Below, one piece after another: positions 7,828-14,982 of a DNA stretch of 59,767 nucleotides. Position numbers and translations under genes: made by a program. The DNA is taken from contig JAXMAM010000019.1 in the NCBI GenBank assembly GCA_046350455.1, forward strand, positions 1 through 59,767, written 5' to 3'. The number at the start of each line of letters is the position of its first letter. Position 1 is the stretch's first letter. Source of the stretch: CAZXGD01 sp046350455 (GTDB taxonomy: Bacteria; Planctomycetota; Phycisphaerae; Phycisphaerales; SM1A02). A model generated the notes under the pieces. It saw only the letters and a list, made by a program, of their open reading frames with translations. It had not been told where the DNA came from and made no database searches.

Positions 7828-9240
7828 CTACTCCACTGCAAAGCCGCGGCCGGCGTAGGGCCAGTAGCCGCCACGCAGGTTGATCACGCGGAAGCCGCGC
7901 CGGGCCAGGTACGCACCCGCGCGCTGCGGTTGCCAGAGCGGCAATACACCAGCACGGGGCGCGCCGGGTCCAGCTCTGCCACGCGCGCTGGCAGGCTGGA
8001 TGAACGGAATGTGCACTGCGCCCGCCACGTGGCCAGCCTGGAACTCGCCCTTGCTGCGCACGTCCACCACCTGCACAGCCCCGCTCTCCACCGCCTGGTT
8101 GGCGCGGCGCGGGCTCACTTCGTCAATGGCGTCGTGGCAGCATGGCTCGTCTGGCACGTGCTCAAAGGCGTCTGGCTCCATGAAGCCCACCACGCGATCG
8201 ATGCCCACGCGCGCCAAGAGGCGCACGATGGGCTCCACGCTGGCGCGCGGGACCACCAGCAGCACTTCGTCGTCTGGCTCCACGTAGTTGGCCACGGTGG
8301 GGCCGAAGTACGGGTCGAGCCCAGCGTGAATGGAGCCAGGCAGGTGCTTGTCCAGGAAGCGGCCCCACGGGCGCGTGTCCACCACCACGCGGCGCGGGTC
8401 CTCTGCTGCGCGGGCAAACTCTGCGGGCGCCATCTCTGGCGGCTGCGGGAGACTGTCCAGAATGGGCGCGCCGGCTTCGTTTTCGCGCTTCACGCGGCCA
8501 AAGTATGGCGGCGGGTCTGGCTGGTCGCGCAGCAGCACGCGCAGGAACTCCTCTGCGTCGCCGCTGGTGCGCAGCGGGCGGTTGATCACGCGCTCGATGC
8601 CCAGCGTGGTGCGCGGCAGGCGGCAGATGAGCTTGCCGCACGCGCTGCCAGCGCCGTGGCCAGGCAGCACCATGGTCTCGGCTGGCAAATCGTCCAGCAG
8701 TTCCAGGCTCTGGCGCAGGCGGGCGGCGGCTTCGTCCACGCTCAGTCCGCCTGTGGACAGAAAGCCAAGGTCGGGGCGGCCCACGTCGCCGGCAAAGAGG
8801 AAGTCGCCAGAGACCAGGAGCTGCGGGCGGCCCTCAGCGTCCAGCACTTCGTAGGAGACAGACTCCTGCGTGTGGCCAGGCGTGTGACGCACGCGGAAGT
8901 TCAGGGTGCCGATGGCAAACTGGTCCCCCGCCCGCAGCGTGACGATGCGCGCCTGCGGATGGAACGGCCCCTGCGTGACCCACGCTGGCAGCGTGCCGAT
9001 GCCGCTCACAAACGCTGTCACCGGATGCTTGGCCGCGAACGCGTTCATGCCGCTCAGGAAGTCCGCGTGCAGGTGCGTCTCTGCCACCGCCACGATGGTG
9101 AAGCCGGCGCGGGCAGCGTCGGCCAGGTAGCGGTCAATGTCGCGCGCAGGGTCGAACAGGATGGCCTGCTTGGTCTGCGGGCAGGCCACAAAGTAGCTGG
9201 CTTGCGCGAGCGATTCGTCGTAGACGCGGCGGAGAAGCAT
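7828..9240 (-). CDS. MBL-fold / double rhodanese protein (persulfide dioxygenase-like)
   Basis: 470 aa. Residues 1-240 are a metallo-beta-lactamase domain of the ETHE1/BlhA type: TFLHADF-like motif read here as ETHLHADF, HTPGHT, SGDFLFAGDVGRPD and LPGHGAGSACG supply the metal ligands. Two rhodanese domains follow. The first has no Cys in its loop (VVPRAS), as is common in this family. The second starts well (VQVVDVRSKGEFQAGHVAGAVHIPF), then passes through ARGRAGPGAPRAGVLPLWQPQ before returning to GAYLARRGFRVINLRGG. The neighbouring frame encodes the missing segment LPARVAEL...VLVYCRSGNRSA, so two compensating frameshifts or two base errors occur at about 7925-8000. Probably handles glutathione or protein persulfide. 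Last gene of the tdh-kbl unit, 43 bp after kbl. Confidence 0.88.
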   Translation of the reverse strand: MLLRRVYDESLAQASYFVACPQTKQAILFDPARDIDRYLADAARAGFTIVAVAETHLHADFLSGMNAFAAKHPVTAFVSGIGTLPAWVTQGPFHPQARIVTLRAGDQFAIGTLNFRVRHTPGHTQESVSYEVLDAEGRPQLLVSGDFLFAGDVGRPDLGFLSTGGLSVDEAAARLRQSLELLDDLPAETMVLPGHGAGSACGKLICRLPRTTLGIERVINRPLRTSGDAEEFLRVLLRDQPDPPPYFGRVKRENEAGAPILDSLPQPPEMAPAEFARAAEDPRRVVVDTRPWGRFLDKHLPGSIHAGLDPYFGPTVANYVEPDDEVLLVVPRASVEPIVRLLARVGIDRVVGFMEPDAFEHVPDEPCCHDAIDEVSPRRANQAVESGAVQVVDVRSKGEFQAGHVAGAVHIPFIQPASARGRAGPGAPRAGVLPLWQPQRAGAYLARRGFRVINLRGGYWPYAGRGFAVE

Positions 9241-9283
9241 GGTGGGTGCGTGGGGCGCAGGTGCGCGGGGCGGAGTTGGCGCG

Positions 9284-10507
9284 TCAGGGGTATTCGCGGC
9301 GCAGCTGCTTGAGCGCGGCGGTGAAGGCGTCCAGGTGCTGCCGGGTGTGGGCAGCGCTCACCTGGCAGCGCAGGCGGGCGTGACCTTCGGGCACCACCGG
9401 ATAGCCAAAGCCGATCACAAACACGCCCAGCTCCAGGAGGCGCTTGGACATGGCGATGGCCCGCGCTGTGTCATGCACGATGATGGGGCAGATGGCGGTG
9501 GGGCTTTCCAGCACCTCGAATCCAGCGCTGCGAATGCCCGCGCGCGCGTAGTCCACGTTGGCGCGGAGCGTGTCCACGCGCTGGGGCTCGCGCATCAGGA
9601 TGCGGATGGCTGCTTCAGCGCTGCACGCCACGGTGGCGGGGAGCGCGTTGCTGAAAAGCGTGGGCCGGCCCCGCTGGGTCAAGAGGCTGATGGCCGCCCT
9701 GCTGCCCACGATGTACCCGCCTGCTGCGCCGCCCAGCGCCTTGCCCAGCGTGCCCGTGAACAGGTCCACCGCGGTGCCTGGCATGCCCCAGTGCTCGTGT
9801 GTGCCGCGGCCGGTCTTGCCCATCACGCCGGTGCCGTGGCTGTCGTCCACCACCAGCATGGCGCCGAACTCATCGCACAGCGCGCGCAGGCCGGGCAGGT
9901 CGCCGATGTCGCCCTCCATGCTGAAGACGCCGTCGGTGACCACCCAAATGGTGCCAGTCACGTCCTTGTTGGCGCGGGCTTCCGTGAGCTTGGTGCGCAG
10001 GGAGGCATGGTCGCCATGGCGGTAGACCGCCTTGTGCAGGCCCTTCTTGATGACCGCGGCCAGGCGGATGGAGTCAATGATGCTGGCGTGGTTCAGCTCG
10101 TCGCTGATGATCAGGTCGCCAGACTCGCACAGCGTGGGGAAGAGCGCTTCGTTGGCGTTCCAGCAGCTGGTGAAGGTGTAGGCGGCCTCGCAGCCGTAGA
10201 AGGCCGCGATGGTGGCTTCCAGGCGCTCGTGGCACTCAAAGGTGCCGCAGATGAAGCGCACGCTGGCGGTGCCAGCACCGTAGCGGCGCAGGCCCTGGAT
10301 GCCGGCTTCGATCACTTCCGGGTGGTCTGCCAGGCCCAGGTAGTTGTTGCTGCAGAAGCAGGCCACTGTGCCGTAGCCCCGCAGGGTGACAGTTGCACCC
10401 ATGGTGCCTTCGATGGTCTGCAGGTGCTTCAGCTGGCCCGTTTCCTTCAGCTGGGTCAGGATCTGGTTGGCACGGGTTTCGAAGGGCGACAGCGCTGCGG
10501 TGGGCAT
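9284..10507 (-). CDS. kbl: glycine C-acetyltransferase (2-amino-3-ketobutyrate CoA ligase)
   Basis: 407 aa, close to the usual 398. A PLP fold type I alpha-oxoamine synthase that cleaves 2-amino-3-ketobutyrate with CoA to glycine and acetyl-CoA. Seen in order: FCSNNYLGLADHPEV near the N-terminus, GAGTASVRFICGTFECHERLE, the substrate loop SDELNHASIIDSIR, DDSHGTGVMG and the Schiff-base lysine in GTLGKALGGAAGGY. It lies 29 bp downstream of the SDR threonine dehydrogenase gene, which makes its substrate, so the two steps of threonine-to-glycine degradation form an operon. The family also includes 8-amino-7-oxononanoate synthase (BioF), but the neighbour and the motif set favour Kbl. Confidence 0.93.
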   Translation of the reverse strand: MPTAALSPFETRANQILTQLKETGQLKHLQTIEGTMGATVTLRGYGTVACFCSNNYLGLADHPEVIEAGIQGLRRYGAGTASVRFICGTFECHERLEATIAAFYGCEAAYTFTSCWNANEALFPTLCESGDLIISDELNHASIIDSIRLAAVIKKGLHKAVYRHGDHASLRTKLTEARANKDVTGTIWVVTDGVFSMEGDIGDLPGLRALCDEFGAMLVVDDSHGTGVMGKTGRGTHEHWGMPGTAVDLFTGTLGKALGGAAGGYIVGSRAAISLLTQRGRPTLFSNALPATVACSAEAAIRILMREPQRVDTLRANVDYARAGIRSAGFEVLESPTAICPIIVHDTARAIAMSKRLLELGVFVIGFGYPVVPEGHARLRCQVSAAHTRQHLDAFTAALKQLRREYP

Positions 10508-10536
10508 TCCGACAGCGTAGCGCAGGCGGCGCTGGC

Positions 10537-11598
10537 CTAGCGGGCGGCGGCCGTGGCGTAGCGCGCGCGGATCTTGGGCATCAGATAGTCCGCAAACGCG
10601 CTCTCAAAGGTGAAGGACGGGGTCCAGCCCCAGTCGCGGCGGGCTGCGGCGTCGCAGCACTCCTCTGGCCAGCTGTCCACGATGGCCTGGCGGCCCAGGT
10701 CTGGGTGGAAGCGGATCTGCGCAGATGGATACGTGCGCTTCACCAGGCGCTCGAAGTCTTCTGCAGAGGGGCTGAATGCAGCCACGTTGTAGACCGTTCG
10801 GCTCAGGCGTTCCTTGGGCGCGGCGGAGAGGCGGAGGAGCGCATCAATGGCCTCGGGCATGGTCATGAACGGGATGCGCGTGTCTGGGCGCACGAAGCAC
10901 TCGTAGGGCTGACCTTGCGCGGCCGCGTGGATCATCTCTGGGCCGTAGTCGCTGGTGCCGCCGCTGGGGACGGTTTCGCTGCTGATGATGCCAGGGAAGC
11001 GGATGGAGCGGAAGTCAATGGGGTGCGGGATGCGGTCCTTGGCCAGCTTGCGGTAGTGCGATTCGTAGTAGCGGCCCAGCTCTTCGCCTGCCAGCTTGTT
11101 CACGCCGTACATGGTGTGCGGGTGGAGGTACTGGTCTTCGGTCACCTTGCCAGCAGAGCGCTTGGTGGCCAGGTCTGGCAGGCCGTACGCGGCGATGGAG
11201 CTGGGGAAGAGGAACTTCACGCGCTGGCCGTGGCTGCGGGCCTGCTCTGCTGCCAGGCGCAGGAGGTTCAGCGTTCCGCCCACGTTCACCTGGTGGGCTG
11301 TTTCCGGCGCGAATTCACCGCGCGTGGAAAGGAGCGCCGCCAGATGGAAGATCTCGCCGATTTCGTACTGCGCGTGCAGGCGGTCCAGGAGCGCGGGGTC
11401 GCAGATGTCGCCCACGTAGGTGCTGCGGCAGCGGGCGCGGATGGCAGTGTCCAGCTCGCGGATGTCCATGGCCACCACTGGGCGGCCCTGGTGGTCCAGT
11501 GCTTCGATGAGCCCGTGGCCCATCTCGCCCCCTGCGCCAGTGACCAGAACGACCTTCTCACGCTGACGACCAGACGGCGGATGCATCTCTGCGCTCAT
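10537..11598 (-). CDS. tdh: SDR-type L-threonine 3-dehydrogenase
   Basis: 353 aa from ATG at 11598 (MSAEMHPP); ATG at 11586 is also possible. The open frame continues upstream into repeats R2/R3, but those residues are not expected to be translated. An extended short-chain dehydrogenase: TGAGGEMGHG for NAD near the N-terminus, VDI-type acidic end of strand 2 (MDIRE), HLAALLS, SSIAAYG, and catalytic Tyr/Lys in YGVNKLAGE. The C-terminal half (PGIISSETVPSGGTSDYG, IRFHPDLGRQAIVDSWPE) matches the short-chain threonine dehydrogenases rather than sugar epimerases. It oxidises threonine to 2-amino-3-ketobutyrate. kbl follows immediately, which strongly supports the call. First gene of the three-gene minus-strand unit. 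Confidence 0.9.
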   Translation of the reverse strand: MSAEMHPPSGRQREKVVLVTGAGGEMGHGLIEALDHQGRPVVAMDIRELDTAIRARCRSTYVGDICDPALLDRLHAQYEIGEIFHLAALLSTRGEFAPETAHQVNVGGTLNLLRLAAEQARSHGQRVKFLFPSSIAAYGLPDLATKRSAGKVTEDQYLHPHTMYGVNKLAGEELGRYYESHYRKLAKDRIPHPIDFRSIRFPGIISSETVPSGGTSDYGPEMIHAAAQGQPYECFVRPDTRIPFMTMPEAIDALLRLSAAPKERLSRTVYNVAAFSPSAEDFERLVKRTYPSAQIRFHPDLGRQAIVDSWPEECCDAAARRDWGWTPSFTFESAFADYLMPKIRARYATAAAR

Positions 11599-11615
11599 AG
11601 ACCGGCACAGAATAC

Positions 11616-11649
11616 GAAATTGGTGCCTGGCACTCCTGTCCCGGGTTTC
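11616..11649 (+). repeat. 34-nt palindromic repeat, copy R2 (TCC variant)
   Basis: GAAATTG, core GTGCC-T-GGCAC, then TCCTGTCCC, GGG, TTTC. It lies 18 bp upstream of the tdh start, in direct tandem with R3 two bases further on. Confidence 0.85.
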
Positions 11650-11651
11650 GA

Positions 11652-11685
11652 GAAACTCGTGCCAGGCACGGGTGTCCCTCATTTC
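11652..11685 (+). repeat. 34-nt palindromic repeat, copy R3 (GGG variant)
   Basis: GAAACTC, core GTGCC-A-GGCAC, then GGGTGTCCC, TCA, TTTC. Same orientation as R2. The 217 bp between this copy and R4 (11686-11902) is GC-rich and holds nothing that I can identify on either strand. Confidence 0.85.
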
Positions 11686-11902
11686 TGGGAACTGCGCCGG
11701 GTGGCGCGTCGGGTGGTGTGCCGGGCCGTGCGCCGGCTGATGAACTCCGGGCTTTGCGTGCTGCAGCCTCCGCGGGGTCCCCGGCGGCGCGTCATGGGAC
11801 GATCTCAGCCTCCGCTCGCGCGTGGCATCGCCGGCTCCCGGTGCGTTTCACCACGCCGTTCAATCATCCCGCCACCCGGCCGTCCCACCGGTGGCCACCC
11901 CC

Positions 11903-11936
11903 GAAACCAGGGACAGGAGTGCCAGGCACGAGTTTC
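11903..11936 (-). repeat. 34-nt palindromic repeat, copy R4 (TCC variant)
   Basis: On the minus strand: GAAACTC, core GTGCC-T-GGCAC, TCCTGTCCC, TGG, TTTC. Opposite in orientation to R2/R3 and tandem with R5. Confidence 0.85.
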
Positions 11937-11939
11937 CCG

Positions 11940-11973
11940 GAAAGTAGGGACACCCGTGCCAGGCACGACTTTC
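11940..11973 (-). repeat. 34-nt palindromic repeat, copy R5 (GGG variant)
   Basis: On the minus strand: GAAAGTC, core GTGCC-T-GGCAC, GGGTGTCCC, TAC, TTTC. It sits two bases beyond the stop codon of the membrane protein gene at 11976, so it lies in that transcript's 3' end. Confidence 0.85.
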
Positions 11974-11975
11974 TG

Positions 11976-12191
11976 TTACTTGAACATGCGTTCGGACATG
12001 GAGTCCACGTTGGACCAGCGGCCGGACTTGGCGTGGATGAACGTGGAGATCACCGCCATCCCCAGCGGGATGAGCACAAACGCAGCGATCACGCGCATTT
12101 GCAGCTTGTCCTGGATCCAATCGCCCACAATCAGGCCCGCGAACGCACCACACGCCAGGAAGAGCACGCAGTTCAACAGGAGCAGCTTCAT
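11976..12191 (-). CDS. small two-span membrane protein
   Basis: 71 aa from ATG at 12191, starting MKLLLLNCVLFLACGAFAG. The first span is residues about 3-24, then a short loop GDWIQDKLQM, a second span RVIAAFVLIPLGMAVISTFI, and a polar tail HAKSGRWSNVDSMSERMFK. I recognise no family. The frame is open upstream of the chosen Met, but that part is polar and His/Arg-rich and precedes an obvious hydrophobic N-terminus. Divergent from the gene at 12315. Two palindromic repeats follow its stop codon. Confidence 0.65.
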   Translation of the reverse strand: MKLLLLNCVLFLACGAFAGLIVGDWIQDKLQMRVIAAFVLIPLGMAVISTFIHAKSGRWSNVDSMSERMFK

Positions 12192-12314
12192 GACATGCGA
12201 CGCAGAGAAACGAGCGTCCGCCGCTGGCTGCTGGTGCGCCCGCTTCCGGTGGTCACGCTGGGGTGGGTGGTTCATGTGGCCAAAGTGTACCGCCACCTGA
12301 ACTACGCTTGAGAC

Positions 12315-13454
12315 ATGGTCCTTGCCCTGACAGCCAGCCTCGCGCTCACACTGCCCGCCCTCCAAGCGGCACCCGCTGCGGCCCCCACTGCCGTCCCCAC
12401 TGCAGCCCCCGCGCCCACGTCTCCACCTGCTTCCGCACCCGCCACAGCGCCTGCTGCAGTTCCTCCATCAGCACCGGGCACGACTGTCCCGCAGGCAGAG
12501 GCGCTGGCGCAGCACCGCGCGCAGTCGCAGCCCACGCTGAACGGCCCGTCGCAGGTGCCAGCCAACACGCCCGCGCTGCGCCAGATGTCCCGCGAACGCG
12601 ACGCCCTGGAGCTGGTGGAGCAGACCGCGCACCACGCGCTGCAGGACGCCACGCACCGCATCGCAGCCATGCACGCGTTCATCGAGCGCCAGAACCTGGC
12701 TGGCGCCTTTGCGGCCTACGCGCGGAACTTCCAGCCGCTGGGCTCGCAGATCACGTTTGAGACCGCCATGCGCGCGGCGCTCGACCACCTTGCCACGCGG
12801 CCACCCACCGCACCCACCACTGACCTGCTCCACCTGGAACAGGCCATCGAGGTGGAGTCTGCCACCGCGCACTCCACCTTCAACCTCCTGAACTCCGCGC
12901 GCCGCAACGTGGAGCTCTTGGGCTCCTTCCTGGTGCGCCAGCGGCTCCTCCCGCAGTACCGTGCATGGGCCCAGCAGGCCGCGCGCGCCGCTGGCCACGC
13001 CCCCACGCAATTGGACGACCCCGCAGCGCTCGCCGCCGCGCAGGACCGCCGCGCGCTGCAGCTTGCGTGGGACCGACTGCAACAGGCGCAGGACGCGGAG
13101 TACCCACCTGCCATCGCACCAGGCACTGCGGTGGCGCACGGCCCCTATGCCAGCAGCTGGTGGAATAGCTACGCAGACCCGTACTACGACCTGGCTGGCT
13201 ATCCGGGGAGCGACCCATCGCTGGCCCGCAACGCACCGCCTCCGGACTACGGCAGCCAGGGCGCGCCGGCAGACTACGACTGGGCGATTTCCGGATATGA
13301 GCGCAACGGCGTGCCGGTCTATCCAGAGCTGGGACCGAACGTGGTGCCCGCATTCGGCATGTTCCCCAGCGGCGCAGCGGGCGGCACGACCTTTGGCGGA
13401 AGGGGCGGCGCACCGGGAGGCGGCGGCGCAGCCGGAGGTGGCGGCGCCCGATGA
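12315..13454 (+). CDS. secreted protein with Ala/Pro linker and Gly-rich tail, unknown function
   Basis: 379 aa. ATG at 12315 starts a signal peptide (MVLALTASLALTLPALQA-A). Residues 20-80 are Ala/Pro/Thr linker. Residues about 85-260 are helical and Arg/Gln/Ala-rich (DALELVEQTAHHALQDATH, NLLNSARRNVELLGSFLV), which could be coiled coil. Residues 270-345 are Tyr/Pro/Asp-rich (WWNSYADPYYDLAGYPGS, PPPDYGSQGAPADYDW). The C-terminus is FGGRGGAPGGGGAAGGGGAR. No family is recognised. Its stop codon overlaps the next start (ATGA at 13451), and that gene overlaps a third, so the three form a tight operon whose other members are membrane proteins. An envelope-associated role is inferred from this. Confidence 0.7.
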   Translation: MVLALTASLALTLPALQAAPAAAPTAVPTAAPAPTSPPASAPATAPAAVPPSAPGTTVPQAEALAQHRAQSQPTLNGPSQVPANTPALRQMSRERDALELVEQTAHHALQDATHRIAAMHAFIERQNLAGAFAAYARNFQPLGSQITFETAMRAALDHLATRPPTAPTTDLLHLEQAIEVESATAHSTFNLLNSARRNVELLGSFLVRQRLLPQYRAWAQQAARAAGHAPTQLDDPAALAAAQDRRALQLAWDRLQQAQDAEYPPAIAPGTAVAHGPYASSWWNSYADPYYDLAGYPGSDPSLARNAPPPDYGSQGAPADYDWAISGYERNGVPVYPELGPNVVPAFGMFPSGAAGGTTFGGRGGAPGGGGAAGGGGAR

Positions 13455-13654
13455 GCCTCTCACCGCTGCAGCGCTCGCAGGGCTCGCCTGCTGACCCACC
13501 TGTCCTGGCCACCGCCAAGGGCCGCACCGTGGTGCTGGCGGTGGTGTGCGGCTCCATCATGCCCCTGGTGGTGCTGTACCGCTACGCAGACCCAGCCATC
13601 CTGCAGTGGGCCCAGCGAGACCCCAGCACTCCACCCTCCCGCTCTGGCGTGTGA
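13451..13654 (+). CDS. small single-span membrane protein
   Basis: 67 aa; starts in the ATGA overlap with the preceding stop and ends in a TGATG overlap with the next start. One hydrophobic span at about residues 24-43 (RTVVLAVVCGSIMPLVVLY) followed by a short periplasmic or cytoplasmic tail. No family recognised. Real because of the two coupled junctions, which keep three consecutive frames in register as one operon. Confidence 0.65.
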   Translation: MSLSPLQRSQGSPADPPVLATAKGRTVVLAVVCGSIMPLVVLYRYADPAILQWAQRDPSTPPSRSGV

Positions 13655-14061
13655 TGGACTTTGCAGGCTCGCCCGCCACGTGGCTGGTGGCCAGCGTGCT
13701 TGGCTTTGGCGCTGCGGCGGCCTTCAACTGGGTGAACACAGCGCGCTGGATGGGCATGATCGCGTTCGGCATCCTGTGTGCGGGCCTCCTGGACATTGCA
13801 GTGATGGGCCGAGCCACCGGCGCTGCCACGCCCGGCGCTGTGGCCATGGTGCTCTCGCTCTGGAACATGCGATGGTGGCCAGTGTGGGCCAGCCTGGCTG
13901 TGCTGTGCGTGCTGGCAGAGATCCTGGTGGAGGGTGCCTCGGGCAGCCAGGCAGCGACCGGCTTCCTGGCAGGCGCCCTGGCGGCCCTGGCGGTGGAGTA
14001 CGCCTGGCACAGCGCAGCGCCAGACAGCCCCCCTGTCCGCAACGCGCCCGTGCAATCCTGA
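13654..14061 (+). CDS. multi-span membrane protein, unknown function
   Basis: 135 aa from ATG at 13654, coupled by TGATG to the previous gene. About four hydrophobic segments: WLVASVLGFGAAAAFNWV, MGMIAFGILCAGLLDIAVM, VWASLAVLCVLAEILV and ATGFLAGALAALAVEYAW. The Gly/Ala packing recalls rhomboid-like proteins, but no GxSG nucleophile or catalytic His is visible, so no peptidase call is made. Third gene of the 12315-14061 operon. Confidence 0.65.
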   Translation: MDFAGSPATWLVASVLGFGAAAAFNWVNTARWMGMIAFGILCAGLLDIAVMGRATGAATPGAVAMVLSLWNMRWWPVWASLAVLCVLAEILVEGASGSQAATGFLAGALAALAVEYAWHSAAPDSPPVRNAPVQS

Positions 14062-14194
14062 CCAGCCGCCTGCGGCACGCCGCACGCAACCACTTTGCCT
14101 GCAACGGGTTGCAGCGCGGGCTCTCCCCTGAACCCACACTTCACCGGAAAAACTGCAGTAGAACCACACACGGACGCGCTGCGTACCGCACAGT

Positions 14195-14854
14195 GTGAGT
14201 GAACAGCCCGCTGGGCAGGAGGCCCTTGTGACGCACTCGCACGTGACGCGACGGACCGTCGTTCAGCCAACCTCAACCTCGCTGTTTGCGCGCGCCAATC
14301 CCTTCGTGGACCTGGTCTGGTCCTGCGATGAGAGCGGACTCTGCATGAGCTTCGGCTGCGGCGAATGCGGCGCGCTGGCATTCCGCCGCCGCCTGGCAGA
14401 GCTCGACCGCGCCGCTGCAGCGGACCACCCAAGCCCCCTGGCACACGCGCTGGCCACCGTGGACTTCGCGCTCCTCCGCCTGGCGCCGCACTGGTACGAC
14501 GCCCTGGACATCGCGCTCTTTGAGCTGCGCTCCCGCCCGGTGGCAGAGGACGCGCCGCATCCGCTAGGCACGGTGCTGGAGGCGTGGCTGCACCGCGATG
14601 ATCTCCCCGTGCGCGTGCTGGATCTGGTGATGTTCCGCCACGCGCGCTACAGCCATCCCACCGAGGCGCTGGCTGAGCTCTGGATCCAGCGCTGCCTGCA
14701 GACTGCAGCCTCCACCGAAGATGAAGGCCTGGTTGAGACGCTCATCCTGGGCTGCCCAGAACGCGTCCGCGCACACGCTGCGGCGCATCGCGCTGCCTTG
14801 GCCGCTGCCCGCCGCTCGCACTGCGTGCGCAGCGTGATCGACCGCGTGGCGTGA
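14195..14854 (+). CDS. Cys-motif protein of unknown function
   Basis: 219 aa with a GTG start at 14195. The N-terminal third contains WSCDESGLCMSFGCGECGALAFRRRLAEL, with four Cys in CxxxxxxC and CGEC spacing that could bind metal. The rest is alpha-helical, Ala/Leu-rich and without strong motifs (ALDIALFELRSRPVAED, RVLDLVMFRHARYSHPTEALAELW), resembling armadillo/HEAT-like helices. No signal peptide, so cytoplasmic. Not recognised. It is separated from the upstream operon by 133 bp and followed by a tandem-repeat tract. Confidence 0.6.
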   Translation: MSEQPAGQEALVTHSHVTRRTVVQPTSTSLFARANPFVDLVWSCDESGLCMSFGCGECGALAFRRRLAELDRAAAADHPSPLAHALATVDFALLRLAPHWYDALDIALFELRSRPVAEDAPHPLGTVLEAWLHRDDLPVRVLDLVMFRHARYSHPTEALAELWIQRCLQTAASTEDEGLVETLILGCPERVRAHAAAHRAALAAARRSHCVRSVIDRVA

Positions 14855-14880
14855 GCCACTGCACGCGCGCCGCGCGCGCA

Positions 14881-14960
14881 CCGCACGCACGCCACGCGCA
14901 CCGCACGCACGCCACGCGCGCCGCACGCTCGCCACGCGTGCCGCACGCACGCCACGCGCG
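14881..14960. repeat. four tandem 20-bp repeats
   Basis: Four adjoining 20-bp units, consensus CCGCACGCACGCCACGCGCR, the third unit differing at two or three positions; degenerate partial units flank both sides (about 14866-14968). The tract fills the gap between two convergent genes. No stable hairpin is obvious. Confidence 0.8.
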
Positions 14961-14982
14961 CCGCCTCCGCGCACCCCGCCCC

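Noticed and set aside
10393..12300. Several very long open frames antisense to clear genes, for example on the plus strand over kbl/tdh and over the HD-GYP and HEAT-like genes
   Set aside because: High GC with G/C-ending codons leaves antisense frames open; their translations are His/Arg/Ala/Gly-rich, with no domains, and the opposite strands have recognised proteins.
13654..14061. Rhomboid-like protease
   Set aside because: Gly/Ala-rich spans resemble rhomboids, but no GxSG motif and no catalytic His are present.
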